Source: Gnetum montanum
Taxonomy: Eukaryota; Streptophyta; Gnetopsida; Gnetales; Gnetaceae
Reading direction: 5' to 3'
DNA length: 64,000 nucleotides
Assembly (NCBI GenBank): GCA_015680685.1
Contig: MNCI01007854.1
Location: forward strand, 295,349-359,348
The first letter of the stretch is position 1, and each line of letters opens with the position of its first letter. Positions 1 to 11,604 of this stretch are shown piece by piece. The notes beneath the pieces are model-generated. The model ran no database searches. It was not told the DNA's origin and saw only the letters and a list, made by a program, of their open reading frames with translations. A program made the translations under genes and the position numbers.

Positions 1-2185
1 TGACAATGTCCCAAGATTTTGACCTGCAATCGTTTACATAAGAAGTTGGCCCAATTGTAATGGGACCCCTCCTCCATAACTTCACGCATTATCTAGGCCT
101 GCTCAATCCCCTAAACCTTCCCTTAGGTAAGCAGCTAGGGGAATGCACGAGCATGGAAGATAGGGTAAATCTCCAAGGCGAGCCTGTCTTTGAGTTTATC
201 CATAAGGAGTCCCTTTCTCTCCTTGGCAATCCCCAACCACTTCTGAATATCCTTCTTCTGAAGGATCAACTCCTTCTTGCCCCTCAACCCTATGAGGACA
301 TCATCGGTAGGAACACTGAATAGGTCTACAAACAATTGGTCATTGATTTTAATGACCACCTGCACACCCTGTATGTGTGTACGAAAGCGGCCCACCTTTT
401 CATAAAAGGAGTTAACTAGGGAGAGCATCTCTATGGCAGGAACACTCAGATTCGATGCTATAAATAGATCCATAAGTATCCATAATTCTAGCCTTTTCAA
501 GGTTCTAGACCAAGGAGTCCGAAGCTGCACTGTTTATCTAGTGTTCGCTCACTTCTACTTCACTGCATTTAAAGTATATGTTCGTCCCTTGTTCCTTGGC
601 GGTTACCACCATCACCTCCTAGGGCTTCTTCGCCCCTACAACAGTTTTCACAAAAAAATTGAGCATGAAAACACAAAAAGTACAAAGATTTCAAAGACAC
701 TTAAGCATGCGACACTTACCGCTTGGCCTATCGGGCCTATACGATAACGGGAAAAACTAGAACTTGTTCAATCATGACCAATTTGAAGGGTTCTGCCCAC
801 TCCTCATCTAGCCAACCCTGCCCCTCACACTGATTATAGGGAATAGAATACGTGCCTAGGTAAGTATGATATTCATCCCCGCATTGACCAATCACGCCTA
901 CCTGCAGGTTCTTAGCAAAAGAGAACTCTTGTAGGGCTATCTGTGCTGTAGACAACAGACCCGGTCGATTGTGAACTCCATCCTTGTTGATGAAGAACCT
1001 AGTAACAGATGCATATTGTTAGCATTAGGCCAATATGGTCAGCATTACACAAACACAGTGGAACAAGGCTGCAAAACTCACCCACCAACATAATAGACAA
1101 TTCCTTGGGGGGTTTTGGAAGTACATTGTCATAAAACATGTAAGGAATAGTGTGTTGAAATGGTGATAGCAGCTATACTCAGGCATATCCCAGATCCAGG
1201 CCAAATGCCTTAACCCTATAGGGTGCTGACTAGATCCTTCTCCTTACCTGCTCATGATTGCCCCATCAGTCAAAAACCTCAGAATGCCCTGACTTACCTC
1301 AAGCAATATGGCTTCTATTATGCCAATCGCCTCCTCCTCCTCTAGGGATGACCAAACGATCACATTGAAATGGTCGAGGAGGAATTGTAGGAAGCCCTAT
1401 GCCCCTTTCCTAAACCATACTCCCCGCTCTCCCATATGTATCTAGGGAGGAGGAGCGTTGGCCACAGGTTTGCTCACATGGCACAGGACCCCTCTAATTT
1501 CCAAAACAATCAGCCTAGATCTCAGCCCTACCCTGCGCAACCCAATCAGCAAATGTGAGCATCATACCTAAGTGTAATACACATGCAATGTAGAAATACT
1601 TAGCAATCCACACATATAGCATAGCATAACCCTTTTTTTCGCACATAGCGTAGCAAGAACACGAAAGTGGTAGCATAGTAATAAAGTAATTAATCCTAAC
1701 AGGGCAATTAACAATATGCCTCGACAGAACACGTGTCGCACTCTTGCATCATGCATGGCCCGACCTTCCTGAAGGTCCTACATCATGCCATTTGAAATTA
1801 AAGTAACTTAAACTGTCCAAGCCCCTATGGTTACGACAACTACAGCGGTGGCAGTTTAAGCAACCTTGCATACAACGATGGCGTAATGTTTATGTGTCTA
1901 CCATGGTCAAAATGACAACGACAACAACAAAAAGGCCAAAATAATGCGATGACAGAAAATGCAAATGGCTAAAACTAGGATGCAAAAACGAAAGTAGAGA
2001 ACAACGGACAAAAAAAAATGATAACAAAATCGAGAAAAAATAGTAGGAAGCATGGAAGCGTACTGGGTCAATGGCATGTCCTTCTGCACCGTGCCGCGCG
2101 CTTGTGTAACGTGCTCTAAGGTTTGCTTCGCCTCCTCAAGTTTTGCAAGTGCCAAATTCGTGCGTTCCTTCTTCAAAGCCATCAT
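1..2185 (-). pseudogene. Antisense extra gene of Tat-1 (FCP1-like domain plus unknown exons)
   Basis: This is the counterpart of the antisense gene at 40050-44415. Exon A starts at the ATG at 2183-2185 and encodes a Lys/Glu-rich helical N-terminus containing LALAKLEEAKQTLEHV. An exon at about 1080-1540 begins after a TTGCGCAG acceptor. It keeps LIVLEIRGVLCHV, then FLQFLLDHFNVIVWSS, the pattern of motifs I and II of FCP1/NIF-like HAD phosphatases, but with Glu at the position of the catalytic Asp. A further exon (about 720-1010) carries FFINKDGVHN-type sequence, and 1-650 carries VVIKINDQLFVDLFSVP. Many internal stops make it a pseudogene. The function of the non-FCP1 exons is unknown to me. 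Confidence 0.6.
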
Positions 2186-2330
2186 CTTACTTACAAATTC
2201 TTCTTCTTGTCACCATGCAAAAAACCATCTTGCTCGCTATTAGCACAATCACTCCAAAATCGCCTTGTGCTCTGAATATGGGCTTTGCGTTCTTATGGTG
2301 GAAATCGCAAGCTTACCAGGGTTTAACCCC

Positions 2331-2337
2331 TATTTAT
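2331..2337 (-). promoter_or_regulatory. TATA-like box of the Tat-1 antisense gene
   Basis: The minus strand reads CCATAAATAGGGGTTAAACCCT about 145 bp before the antisense ATG at 2185, close to a GAGAGAGA tract. The same site in the other Tat copy (44568-44574) reads CATAAGTAGGGATTAAACCCT, so the region is conserved but its TATA is mutated. A promoter role is inferred from sequence only. Confidence 0.35.
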
Positions 2338-2516
2338 GGTCGTAATGGTAAAAAGGGGAAACTTTCCATTCTCTCTCTCTATTTAATGCAGAGTGCATCG
2401 TACAACGTAGCATGACCGCCACAACATCATAGCACTATTAACATTAAAACCTTAACACACTTCAAGTTAATGGCTTGCTTTCCCAAAAAATGAAAAAACA
2501 TATTTTCGATTATCAT

Positions 2517-2824
2517 GGTCCGGAAAGATCTTAAACTGGCAATCATAGCATAGTTACGCTTCTACCGGTCCGAAAAGACCTTAAACTAGCAAACCCCAGC
2601 ATCTTGCAACTTTCATAGTCCGAAAAGACCTTAAACTAGCATTTTTTGATCTGCTATATGTTTGTAGTCCGCAATGATGCTAAACTAGCAGTTTCACAAT
2701 TTTGCATCAGCTATTTTGCATTCCTTAGTAGTTACACATTTTCGTATCAACAGTGTTACATTTCCTATTTTAGTAACTCATCATCTCCATGACATAACAG
2801 TCTGCCATGACTTTAAACTGGCAA
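2517..2824 (+). repeat. Hairpin-TTAAACTRGCA motif array, block B of Tat-1
   Basis: Five copies of a short motif at irregular spacing: a 4-base arm, a 6-base loop, the complementary arm, then TTAAACTRGCA. Examples are GGTC-CGAAAA-GACC and AGTC-TGCCAT-GACT, both followed by TTAAACT. The array lies just upstream of RT. The same block is present in the second Tat copy at 44751-45205. Confidence 0.75.
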
Positions 2825-2943
2825 AATTTTAATCTCTACATCTTACATCTTGTCACTACTTTGCAAGTTTTCATTATACGTGATTGCTACCAACAAGTGC
2901 CTCTTAACCAGGCTTTCGTCTCATTTTTATACGGTAAGCAAAA

Positions 2944-5538
2944 ATGGAAATTCATTGCAATCTCTCCATGCCTTTAGCCCTAGCAGGTCCACATGGTAAG
3001 CTCGCAAGAAAACTGAACCCAGACCTAATCGATTGGGAGTTGCCCACAACTAGCACCATAGCGTCTTTAGAAGCATCCCCAGACTGGCTTGAGCATCTAG
3101 TTCAAACCCTAGATTTGAAGGCCAGGGATGTAACCGAGGACCCTCTCATCAAGATGCCTATGACCACATCCAAGGGGGAAGTAAAAAAGTTAAAGCTTAG
3201 TTCCCTCCTAAACACATAGACGCACAAAAACGTAACCAAAATTCTGCAAGACAACATCGACATCTTTGCATGGTCATACAGTGACATGTCGGGTTTAGAC
3301 CCACGACTAATACAGCACAACATTGTCCTAGACCCGTGCATGAAGGCAGTCAAGCAGAAGGCTTGAAAAGTCAAACCAAAAATTATGCTAACCATGAGGG
3401 ATGAAATCACCAAGCTATACCAAGCTAGTTTCATCCACGTAGTTCAATATTCAGAATGGGTGTCCAACATTGTCGTAGTTTCCAAGAAAATGGGAGGAAT
3501 ACGAATCTGCATAGAATTTTGGGATCTGAACAAGGTGATGATCAAGGATAATTTCCCACTTCCAAGCATAGATTAACTCATTGACACTATGGTCGGTCAT
3601 AACCTGTTATCCTTCATGGATGGCTTTTTTGGCTACAACCAAATTCACATCAACCCAAAGCATCAGCTAACGACAACCTTTATGACCCCATGGGGGGACC
3701 TTCTGTTACACCATGATGCCTTTTGGGCTCAAGAACACTGGAGCAACCTACCAGTGAGCCATGACCTACATCTTCAGTGAATACATCTTAGAAACACTAA
3801 ATGACTACGTGGATGATATAGCAGTTAAGTCACAGAAGGTGAATGATCACCCGCGCGATCTAGGGGTAGTCCTCAAGTGTTGCCAAACACATGATCTACG
3901 CCTTAATCCTAAGAAGTGTGTCTTCGGTGTGAGAACCAGACACATGTTAGGATTCATAGTATCAAAGGATAGACTACGTGTGGACCTTGACAAAGTCAAG
4001 GCCATTGTCAACCTGGCACCTCCTACAAACCTCAAAGAGCTACGTGGGTTGTAAGGCAGGATACAATTCATTCGAAGGTTTATAGCAAAGTTGACTAACA
4101 AGTTACACCCCATGCAACATCTTCTAAACAAAAGGGATTAACTTTGAATGGACAACCTAGTGTCAACAAGCCTTTGATGACTTGAAGGAAGAGCTCTCGC
4201 ATCTCCCAACTATGCATCCACCATAAAGGGATAAGCCTTTCTTCATCTACCTCACCACCTCCAACACATCTATTGCAGCACTATTATGCCAGAAATGAGG
4301 CAACAGATCTGAGATACTAGTGTACTACCTGAGTCATGCACTAATAGCGCATGAGGCAAAATACACGTGCAATCCTTAAGCGTGCCCATAAATATATGCT
4401 CATGGGGAATGATGCCCTGTGCCGACGCTCCTACGACGGGATATTGCTGGCATGCGTGGGTGGGGAGCAGGCACAGAAGGTAGTTAATGAAGTGCATAAG
4501 GGTCTGTACAGTAGACACATAGCACCTAGGGCTATGGCTACAAAAATCAAACGCCTAGGGTACTATTGGCCCCACATGGAGCATGACTGGCTATCGAAAG
4601 TTAAGAAGTGTGACACGTGCCAAAGATACGCAAATCTCATACACGTCTCACCTATAGACCTACATCCTACGCAAATCACGTGGCCTTTCCAATGATGGGG
4701 ACTAGACCTCATAGGACCTATCACGCTTAAGTCCTCCACAAGGCATAGCTTCATTATCACCATCACCGAGTATTTTACTAAGTGGGTGGAAGCTATTCCC
4801 CTGAGGAAAACGATGTCTTAGAAAATCTGCCATTTTATCCTAGATAACATCATGACAAGGTTTGGGCTTCCAATGACTATTGTAACCGATAATGGGCCAC
4901 AATTTAGTAGTACGAAAACTTGAACCTTCTATAGCAATCTAGGCATTAAGCAATCATTCTCCTCGCCATACTATCTGCAAGAAAATGGGTAGGTGGAGGC
5001 TATAAATAAGTCCATCATCAACTTGCTGAAGCGGATGCTAGGCAGTAGTAAGAGGTGGTGGCATGAGCAAATCCTCTACGTCTTATGGGCCTACAGAATG
5101 ACATGCAGAATCACGACAAGTAAGACTCCTTATAGCCTTGTTTATGGATCTAAAGCTATGTTGCCTCTTGAGTTGCAGGTACCATCACTCCCGATGAACC
5201 CCGCAAATGTCGTAAGTGATTCCCAAAACAACGAGTCACAGATTGTCAACCTTGACTCAGTAGAGGAGGAGCACGTGCAGATGCCGAGATGCATAGAGCA
5301 CTACCAGAGCAAGTAGCAGCAAAAGCATCATGCAGACATGCATTGAAGGCCAGTGTAGAAGGGAGACCTCATCCTCAAGGCTTTCTGTGAGCATGTGAGC
5401 AAATTCTCAACCAAATAGGAAGGCCCTTACATGGTCACTAAAGCCTTTGGGAATGGAGCCTTCAAACTAGCGAACATGGACGATAATGATTTTGCCAACC
5501 TAGTGAATCACTTGTACCTTAAGTTGTACTATGGCTGA
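2944..5538 (+). pseudogene. Tat-1 pol remnant: RT, RNase H, integrase
   Basis: Reading frames show RT motifs (SFMDGFFGYNQIHI at about 3610 and DYVDDIAV at about 3810), an RNase H stretch (YYLSHALIAHEAKY, about 4325-4360), then the integrase zinc-finger region (about 4440-4620), LDLIGP, TDNGPQF and VEAINKSI, and a C-terminal GP-Y-like module ending at TGA 5536-5538. Compared with 45342-48812, about 0.9 kb between GAGGCAAAATACA (about 4352) and TATGCTCATGGGG (about 4396) is missing. That deletes the second (archaeal-type) RNase H. Stops at former CAG, CAA and CGA codons and several frameshifts make it non-functional. The integrase catalytic Glu is retained. Confidence 0.88.
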
Positions 5539-5557
5539 AGCACAATGGCAGCAAGCA

Positions 5558-5953
5558 GTGTCTGCTACGATGATAAACTGGCAATGACAACAAGTAGCGT
5601 CTGCTACGAAAATAAACTGGTGACATCAACTAGCATCCGCAATGATGTTAAACTAGCAGCATCAAGCAATGTCTGCTACGACGATAAACTGGAAACATCA
5701 ACCAGCATCCGTAATGACATTAAACTAGCAGCATCAAGCAGTGTCCGCTATGACATTAAACTGGTGACAACAGCAACAAGCAACGTCCACTACAACGTTA
5801 AATTGGTGAAAACCGTCTGCTATGACTATAAACTAGCACAGCTCATCCGTTATGACATTAAACTAGCATGTACGGTCTATCGGGTCCTTAAACCAACACA
5901 GTAGTCCATTAAGACTCTAAACCAGCACACGGTCTACCAAGATCTTAAACTGG
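5558..5953 (+). repeat. Hairpin-TTAAACTRGCA motif array, block C of Tat-1
   Basis: About twelve tandem degenerate units of about 30-35 bp start 20 bp after the integrase stop. Each has the form NGTC-N6-GACN followed by TTAAACTRGCA or ATAAACTGGCA. Translation in one frame gives a repetitive peptide (CYDDKLA, IRNDIKLA), but the counterpart at 48833-49019 is not an open frame. I therefore read the array as a nucleic-acid motif, not a protein. Arm bases covary: CATC/GATG, TGTC/GACA and AGTC/GACT all occur. Confidence 0.75.
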
Positions 5954-7012
5954 GTTCACGTCATGTCCCTAGCATGCATCTATGCCAAATACAAATCGAA
6001 CAAGCATGCCTAGTGTTGACACGCGGGTGGGACATTGCAGCTCTAGAATGTAGTTCATGATGTAATGGGGACATGCTTTGGAACATACGCGACGCCACCA
6101 CCCTTGGCATTATGCTAACCCTTTGGAGATGTCATACGACATTGCACTGGCCCTCCAAACCTACCGTCACCATGATCCATCACCCTGACGGTAGCTCCTT
6201 GGCTAATTCCTACAGTTGGAGTTCCAATAGTATTGTGTCCTGACCACAATATTGTCATCCTCCAGCCCCCTGCAAACACCTGGGCTCGCACGATGTTTAG
6301 TTATGTGATAGTTGATCCCATAGCTGAATTAAGAATGCATGCCTTTGGTAGGGATTCCAAAGCATCCGCACTCACAACAACTCCCAGAGCCTTCGAGGCC
6401 AGCTCCTCCATGTCGATGCTGCCAAGGCCATTGATGGCCTTCCTACTTTGGACACCATGCACTAGCATGGATTTCCAAGAGCTTCAACAACATCTACAAC
6501 AAGCTAGACTCATGCCCTTGCTTCGCATCTCACTCTCCGTTGTGCTTATAGGGTATGACCGAGAGTACAACTCGCCACGGCAGCAAATGCTATGATGTTG
6601 CAGAGTGCCTCATCTAGCTCGACTACTTTAGGGTGCAAGTTCCATGACATGTGTAACATAGCTCGCTGCATAGGAAGCATCTATAGGTAGGTTAAAACCC
6701 CCTGGCTGTAATGCAGCTCGTCTTGGAAAAGGAACACCTGTCCTACAGAGGGTCGAAGGCTAGTGAAGGTAAAGATGAAAACACGAACAAGTCCCTCATC
6801 AACACTCTGATGAGGGACTTTGCTAAACATCATCTTTACCCTTCTCCTGAACCTCCTTCCTTCCTACTTCATCCTTTTACTCTCAAGCACAGTTGAGCAA
6901 CATCCCGACGTTCACCAAGCAGCAACGTTAGCGTCGTGTCTTCGATGGTGTTTCGTTTTCTTTGTCAACATCCCTCAAGCCCGTCCTCCAAACGTTGATA
7001 AATAGGGACCAA
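5954..7012 (+). other. Non-coding 3' tail of Tat-1
   Basis: No credible gene. It aligns with 49020-50074 of Tat-2 and ends in a purine-rich stretch (AAATAGGGACCAA) next to the LTR, the expected place for a polypurine tract. It contains a strong two-tier hairpin at 6768-6840. Confidence 0.6.
6768..6840 (+). repeat. Two-tier inverted repeat before the Tat-1 3' LTR
   Basis: An outer arm GGTAAAGATG (6768-6777) pairs perfectly with CATCTTTACC (6831-6840). Inside it AAGTCCCTCATCA (6789-6801) pairs perfectly with TGATGAGGGACTT (6808-6820) around the 6-base loop ACACTC. In Tat-2 the outer arms (AAAGATGA/TCATCTTT, about 49838-49912) persist while the inner stem is degraded. Confidence 0.75.
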
Positions 7013-8613
7013 TGAAATACCCCAAAATTCAAATACATTCTTGTGTCACCAGGTCTTCACAAAATGTGCAGTGTTACAGCAGTTCTTTGAGAGATGGATG
7101 CTCTAATTTTCAGACTATCTACTTCAGCAAGTTTTCTAAGTTAAGGAGTCTTGCTACGCTATGCTACAACATGTAGCATAGCAAAATTTAGAAGATGTTT
7201 GCAGAAGCATAGTGCTAAGCTATGGTGTGCTATGCAGCATAGCAAAAGCTGGACAATTAGCCTGTTCACCTAACTTCAAGTTCTTCGGCAATGTCTCCTT
7301 CCATGAAAAAGCGGCGAACTTGGCCGATAGCAGGTCATGTTTGCTGCTATGCTATGCTAAGCTACATGGCATAGTGAGGTGTAGCAATTCTGTGAAAGTT
7401 GATAAAAGGAAACTCAAAGTGCAGGATCAACAAGTTCACAAACTTCACAGTGCGAAAGGCAAAGTTCACAGATTGGCAACAATTTTTGCGATTAAGGCTA
7501 GTCGTTATGCTATGCTACGTAGTGTAGCATAGCGTAGTAAACATGTAATGAATAACCTGCATGTTTCAAAGGCTTTCTACACATGCAACAAGACACATAA
7601 CAAGACGCTATGCTACGCCAACATGCTACGCTACAAAGCATAGCAAAGTGGCAACTAGTTACGTGACATTAATGCATCTCACCTAATTGCATTGTTACTC
7701 TGACAGCGTAATTACGATGCAACAGGTTTGTAATTACAACATGGTAAGCTTGCCCAATGGGCATGCAAGCACATGCAGTGTAGACAAGTCAGCACAAGCC
7801 CAAGGCACATGGCATCCAAACCGCATCTTTCGCACGCCCCTGGTCCTATAAATACCCCAATGAGTGATGCTTAAACCCTCTCGGGCTCTCTCTCTCTCTC
7901 TCTATGGCTCGCTCAAGCACAGGCACACTTTAACTTTTCGTACTTCTGGCATTCCCCTTTTTCAAGGCTTTTCAGTCCCCATTTTGTTTTCTTGGCAATT
8001 TGGTCATCTAACAATCTAGTTGGCTGACGAGCAAAAGTTTGCACTGTAATCCCAAGCATTGTAAGCTTTCTTTTTAACATTGTAAACAGTTAGCATTCCC
8101 AATTGACACTTCGTTCTATTCTTTCTACCACCTTGGTAGAACTTTGCATTGTTGACAACTGAGCCCACATTCAAGTGCATAGCCATCTCATTCTACACAT
8201 CTTAGTTACTCTCGAGATCTCTACACTTCCCAGTGCTGTGCAACCAATTGTGTCTATTTTGACAGAGTGATGTCATAGCTTCGAAGTGGTGCATTTTTCT
8301 ATTACATTTTTACATTATATCCCATTTACTATCGCATTTTACATTTTTTTCTATTTCCTTTATTGCATTTTACACTGTTTCCTGTTTCCTCTACATTTAA
8401 GCATTACTTCGCACTATCAATTTCATTTCCAAATCACCCGTTGCAAAAGGTTATATAGACACTGACTAAGTCTCTGTCTGACCGACTAGACCGTTCAAGG
8501 TGCCCCATTTCCATCCCATCCAGCACGGCCGTCCTGCAGAAACAGGGTCAAGACTGCCAACAGCCAGCGGCCCCTCAGCATTTTTCTAGCTGCCAATGTT
8601 TTCAGTCACTACA
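7013..8613 (+). repeat. 3' LTR of Tat-1
   Basis: Starts TGAAATACCCC and ends GTCACTACA, aligning end to end with the Tat-2 LTRs at 33969-35541 and 50075-51595. U3 is rich in palindromic GCTATGC/GCATAGC and GCTACG/CGTAGC words (7150-7650). A TATA box lies at 7847 and a CT-repeat leader at about 7885-7905. Confidence 0.88.
7847..7854 (+). promoter_or_regulatory. TATA box in the Tat-1 LTR
   Basis: TATAAATA within GGTCCTATAAATACCCCAA, conserved at the same place in both Tat-2 LTRs. It is followed by a CT-rich leader. Confidence 0.6.
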
Positions 8614-9535
8614 CTATGAAACATGTATGCTAAGTTGTAAGGTATAGTCCATCTTGAGTCCACCATAACAATGTCACCCTTCAAAAACACTATTTAGCAC
8701 CATGTGAGAGTTCCAATAGTAGTAATGAGGGACAATGAACTTGAGATGGACTATCCTTTACTACTCAACACACCTATTTGATAGCATAGAGCACACAACT
8801 TGTTTGTTAATGGTTAGAGGAACTAGAGTCACCTTAAACATTAATTACGCAACTAGACCAACAAGGTACATGCATACACAACAAGCACACAATACATCAT
8901 TCTTATAATAGTGCATCTTACCATAAGCCCTACTTTGAAGCGAAGGATGTCACTTAAGCATCAAAGCCAAAGCTCCTCCACAAGCCTACATATTATTAGG
9001 ATGAGATTCACAAGGAATTAGGGCCCATGTAGTTCTAAATGATAGTTAGAATAGCATAGAACCTGAAAGGATCTCCATACTACTCTAGTCCTCATTTCAA
9101 AGGGAAACAACTCTCTAAACCTCCATCTATCTTAACATTATTGAGATATAGCTTAATATTTATGGGTTTCCTAATTTTTCTATCTAGATAATTTTCTATC
9201 TTTGTTAAGACTTTTCATTTTTCTAGTTTCCATGTATGTTTAGTTGTATTTGTTAAGTAATTGCTAGCATATTTTACCAATGGAGATTTCTCAATTCTCT
9301 TGTATTTTATGTCTTCTTCATGTTATTTTAATCTAGTAAGGATGCTTCTTCCACTTTCTTCAATGTATACTTTCACACAAGAGTATTCTATTTCATAAAC
9401 ACCTTTGTAATCAAGGCTCTCGAATCTATCTTTCTTAGGGGGACATCAATCACTAATTTTATTGATAGGTTAAAATATAGTTTTTATGTTCTCTTTTCTT
9501 AATGATCTTCCTAGTTTATCAGAAATTCCTTTATG
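8614..9535. other. AT-rich sequence between two retrotransposons
   Basis: No gene or protein similarity seen. Apart from the short inverted-repeat element at 8639-8758 it is low-complexity AT-rich sequence. Confidence 0.4.
8639..8758. repeat. Possible short MITE-like inverted-repeat element
   Basis: The left end AAGGTATAGTCCATCTTGAG and the right end, whose complement reads AAGGATAGTCCATCTCAAG, form imperfect terminal inverted repeats about 120 bp apart. No clear target duplication is seen. Confidence 0.35.
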
Positions 9536-9540
9536 GTATG
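9536..9540. repeat. Target-site duplication GTATG (left)
   Basis: Identical to 18842-18846 beyond the other LTR; 5 bp is usual for gypsy integrases. Confidence 0.75.
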
Positions 9541-10374
9541 TGATGAGTGGCAAGGTACCCTTACACCCAACCATATAAATACAAGCATTCATGCGTGATC
9601 TGGTCGAACTCTAGGGATTAAGTGCTTACGCACCTACATAGAACAAGGATGAGTTATGTAGTCATTGTCTTCCCAAGCTTACTTGTAAGGCACAATTGTA
9701 TGGTTAAGTAAACTTAAGGTGTATGATTTTTATGCTTTTATTTTATATTTTCTATCCTAGTCTCCTAAATGTGTGCAATAAAANNNNNNNNNNNNNNNNN
9801 NNNNNNNNNNNNNNNNNNNNNNNNNNNNNNNNNNNNNNNNNNNNNNNNNNNNNNNNNNNNNNNNNNNNNNNNNNNNNNNNNNNNNNNNNNNNNNNNNNNN
9901 NNNNNNNNNNNNNNNNNNNNNNNNNNNNNNNNNNNNNNNNNNNNNNNNNNNNNNNNNNNNNNNNNNNNNNNNNNNNNNNNNNNNNNNNNNNNNNNNNNNN
10001 NNNNNNNNNNNNNNNNNNNNNNNNNNNNNNNNNNNNNNNNNNNNNNNNNNNNNNNNNNNNNNNNNNNNNNNNNNNNNNNNNNNNNNNNNNNNNNNNNNNN
10101 NNNNNNNNNNNNNNNNNNNNNNNNNNNNNNNNNNNNNNNNNNNNTTCGAATAAATATTTGTTTACTCTATGACTTCTACTACGGGCACTCAGAAATAATT
10201 CTAACTCTNCCAAGCACCCCTATCTCTTATTTATAGCCAACAAGACAAGTTCTAACATTGTGTGTCTGATATCGAGGATCCAATACCAATATTGCATATC
10301 TAATATCATGGATCTAATATCGTGAATTCAATATCAGGGATCCGATATTGGATCACTTATTTGGTGACTCATCA
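9541..10374 (-). repeat. 3' LTR (left) of the Athila-like element
   Basis: Aligns with 17975-18841. It contains the N gap 9784-10144, and a single N at 10209 where the other LTR has about 55 additional bases. Near its right edge it has repeated GATATC/GGATCC-type palindromic words. Confidence 0.82.
9784..10144. other. Assembly gap (361 N)
   Basis: A run of N inside the left LTR. Reading frames running through it are artefacts. The right LTR (about 18218-18570) suggests what the gap should contain. Confidence 0.95.
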
Positions 10375-11604
10375 TACCCCCACAACTGAATGAAAACTCA
10401 TCCTTGAGTTCTTTACAAAATATTGGGAACGTATGGGATTATTGACTAAACGACAATTGATGGTGACATGGAATGACAGACTCAAAGTGCCCGGTGAATG
10501 GATTGACAAACATATTACAACATTTGTGTTCATAACCATTGTGGTGAACACTATACATGGATGACATCTAGTCCCTCATTTGACAGCTTGAAGAGAGAGA
10601 TAGAGAAAAGAAAATGAAGCACGTTACTGTTGATGTTAAAAAGCTGCACACCATTGTTCATCCATGGCCACATGACTAAGTGTGTTCCTTGTGTCAATGC
10701 ATAGCTCCAGTCCATCCCGAGTATCCCCTCCTATCCTAATTCATTGTTCATGTGATCGCCATCTGCACACACAACACAATCATGAATTAGCAAGGAAAGA
10801 TAAGATATAATGTAGTTGATACCTTGCCTCAATATGAAACTCATTGGCTAGATTTTGGGTATGGAAAATACTAGGTTAGAGGTTTGTAAGTGATAACTAC
10901 CCAAGGTGTAGGGTTGAGATAAGTAATGGAATGGAAAAATTTACAACAAACCCCCACGACTAAGAGCAAACCTTTGGTAGTAATAGGATGGAAAATAAAA
11001 GATAAAGGAAGGTAAGAGAAATAACAATGGGGAAGCCAATAAATAGAAAATGGATGTCATGGGTGGGTTGAAACAAGAAATAGTTTATTGCAAGAAATTT
11101 TTAAGGGAAAAGAACTTAATAATTACACCAAAAAGGAATGTCAGTGGGTCCTCCCCAAAGTAGGCTCATGCCCTTTATGCCCTGACAAACCCATAAACCA
11201 AAGATTCCATAGGCTCTAGAAATGACATATGAATATAATAGTTAAGAATTCACCCACACGAATTTACCAAAGAATAATAATGTGCCAACCAAGATATAGA
11301 CTAATCATAAAATTGGCAATGAGGTAGAATACGAGAAGCAATACAGAAAGAGAAGAGAGAATGGAATGGAATCTCGAAATCAAGGTTGTGTAAAGTCCCT
11401 TGTGTATTATGTGGTTAAGGTGACTTAATAAAATTCAGCCCAAATCTAGATTAAAACTAATCACATCTACTGATCTGGCATCAACACACTTGACCAACCC
11501 ATCCTCTTGAAGCAACAAGAATGCTTTCACAGAGCAACCACCATTCCAAAAAGATAAGAATAGAGAAGTAGGAAGTGAGAAAGGGCCTTAGTTAAAGGGA
11601 ACTT
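10375..11604 (-). other. Polypurine tract and non-coding part of the Athila-like element
   Basis: Begins with the minus-strand polypurine tract GTTGTGGGGGTA beside the LTR. The rest shows no recognisable protein. Confidence 0.45.

Larger units (their letters stand above)
1..8613 (+). mobile_element. Tat-lineage Ty3/gypsy retrotransposon Tat-1, 3' part
   Basis: The 3' part of a Tat-type LTR retrotransposon whose 5' LTR, gag and protease lie before the window. In order it holds the distal part of an antisense extra gene (1-2185), a hairpin-repeat block, RT-RNase H-integrase (2944-5538), a second hairpin block, a non-coding tail and a 1.6 kb 3' LTR (7013-8613). It is collinear with 42290-51595 of the second copy in this window, which fixes its boundaries. 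It is heavily decayed by stops, frameshifts and one internal deletion of about 0.9 kb. The base next to the LTR end (8614) cannot be tested for a target duplication because the 5' end is missing. Confidence 0.88.

Noticed and set aside
5545-5904. Open frame of 119 codons with YDDKLA-type repeats
   Set aside because: It is a translation of the hairpin motif array. The homologous block in Tat-2 is not open, so it is not treated as a gene.
2517-5953. CRISPR-like regularly spaced repeats
   Set aside because: Plant nuclear context, units degenerate and without constant spacers; they are retrotransposon motif arrays.
9723-10236. Open frames running through the N gap
   Set aside because: Pure artefacts of translating N.
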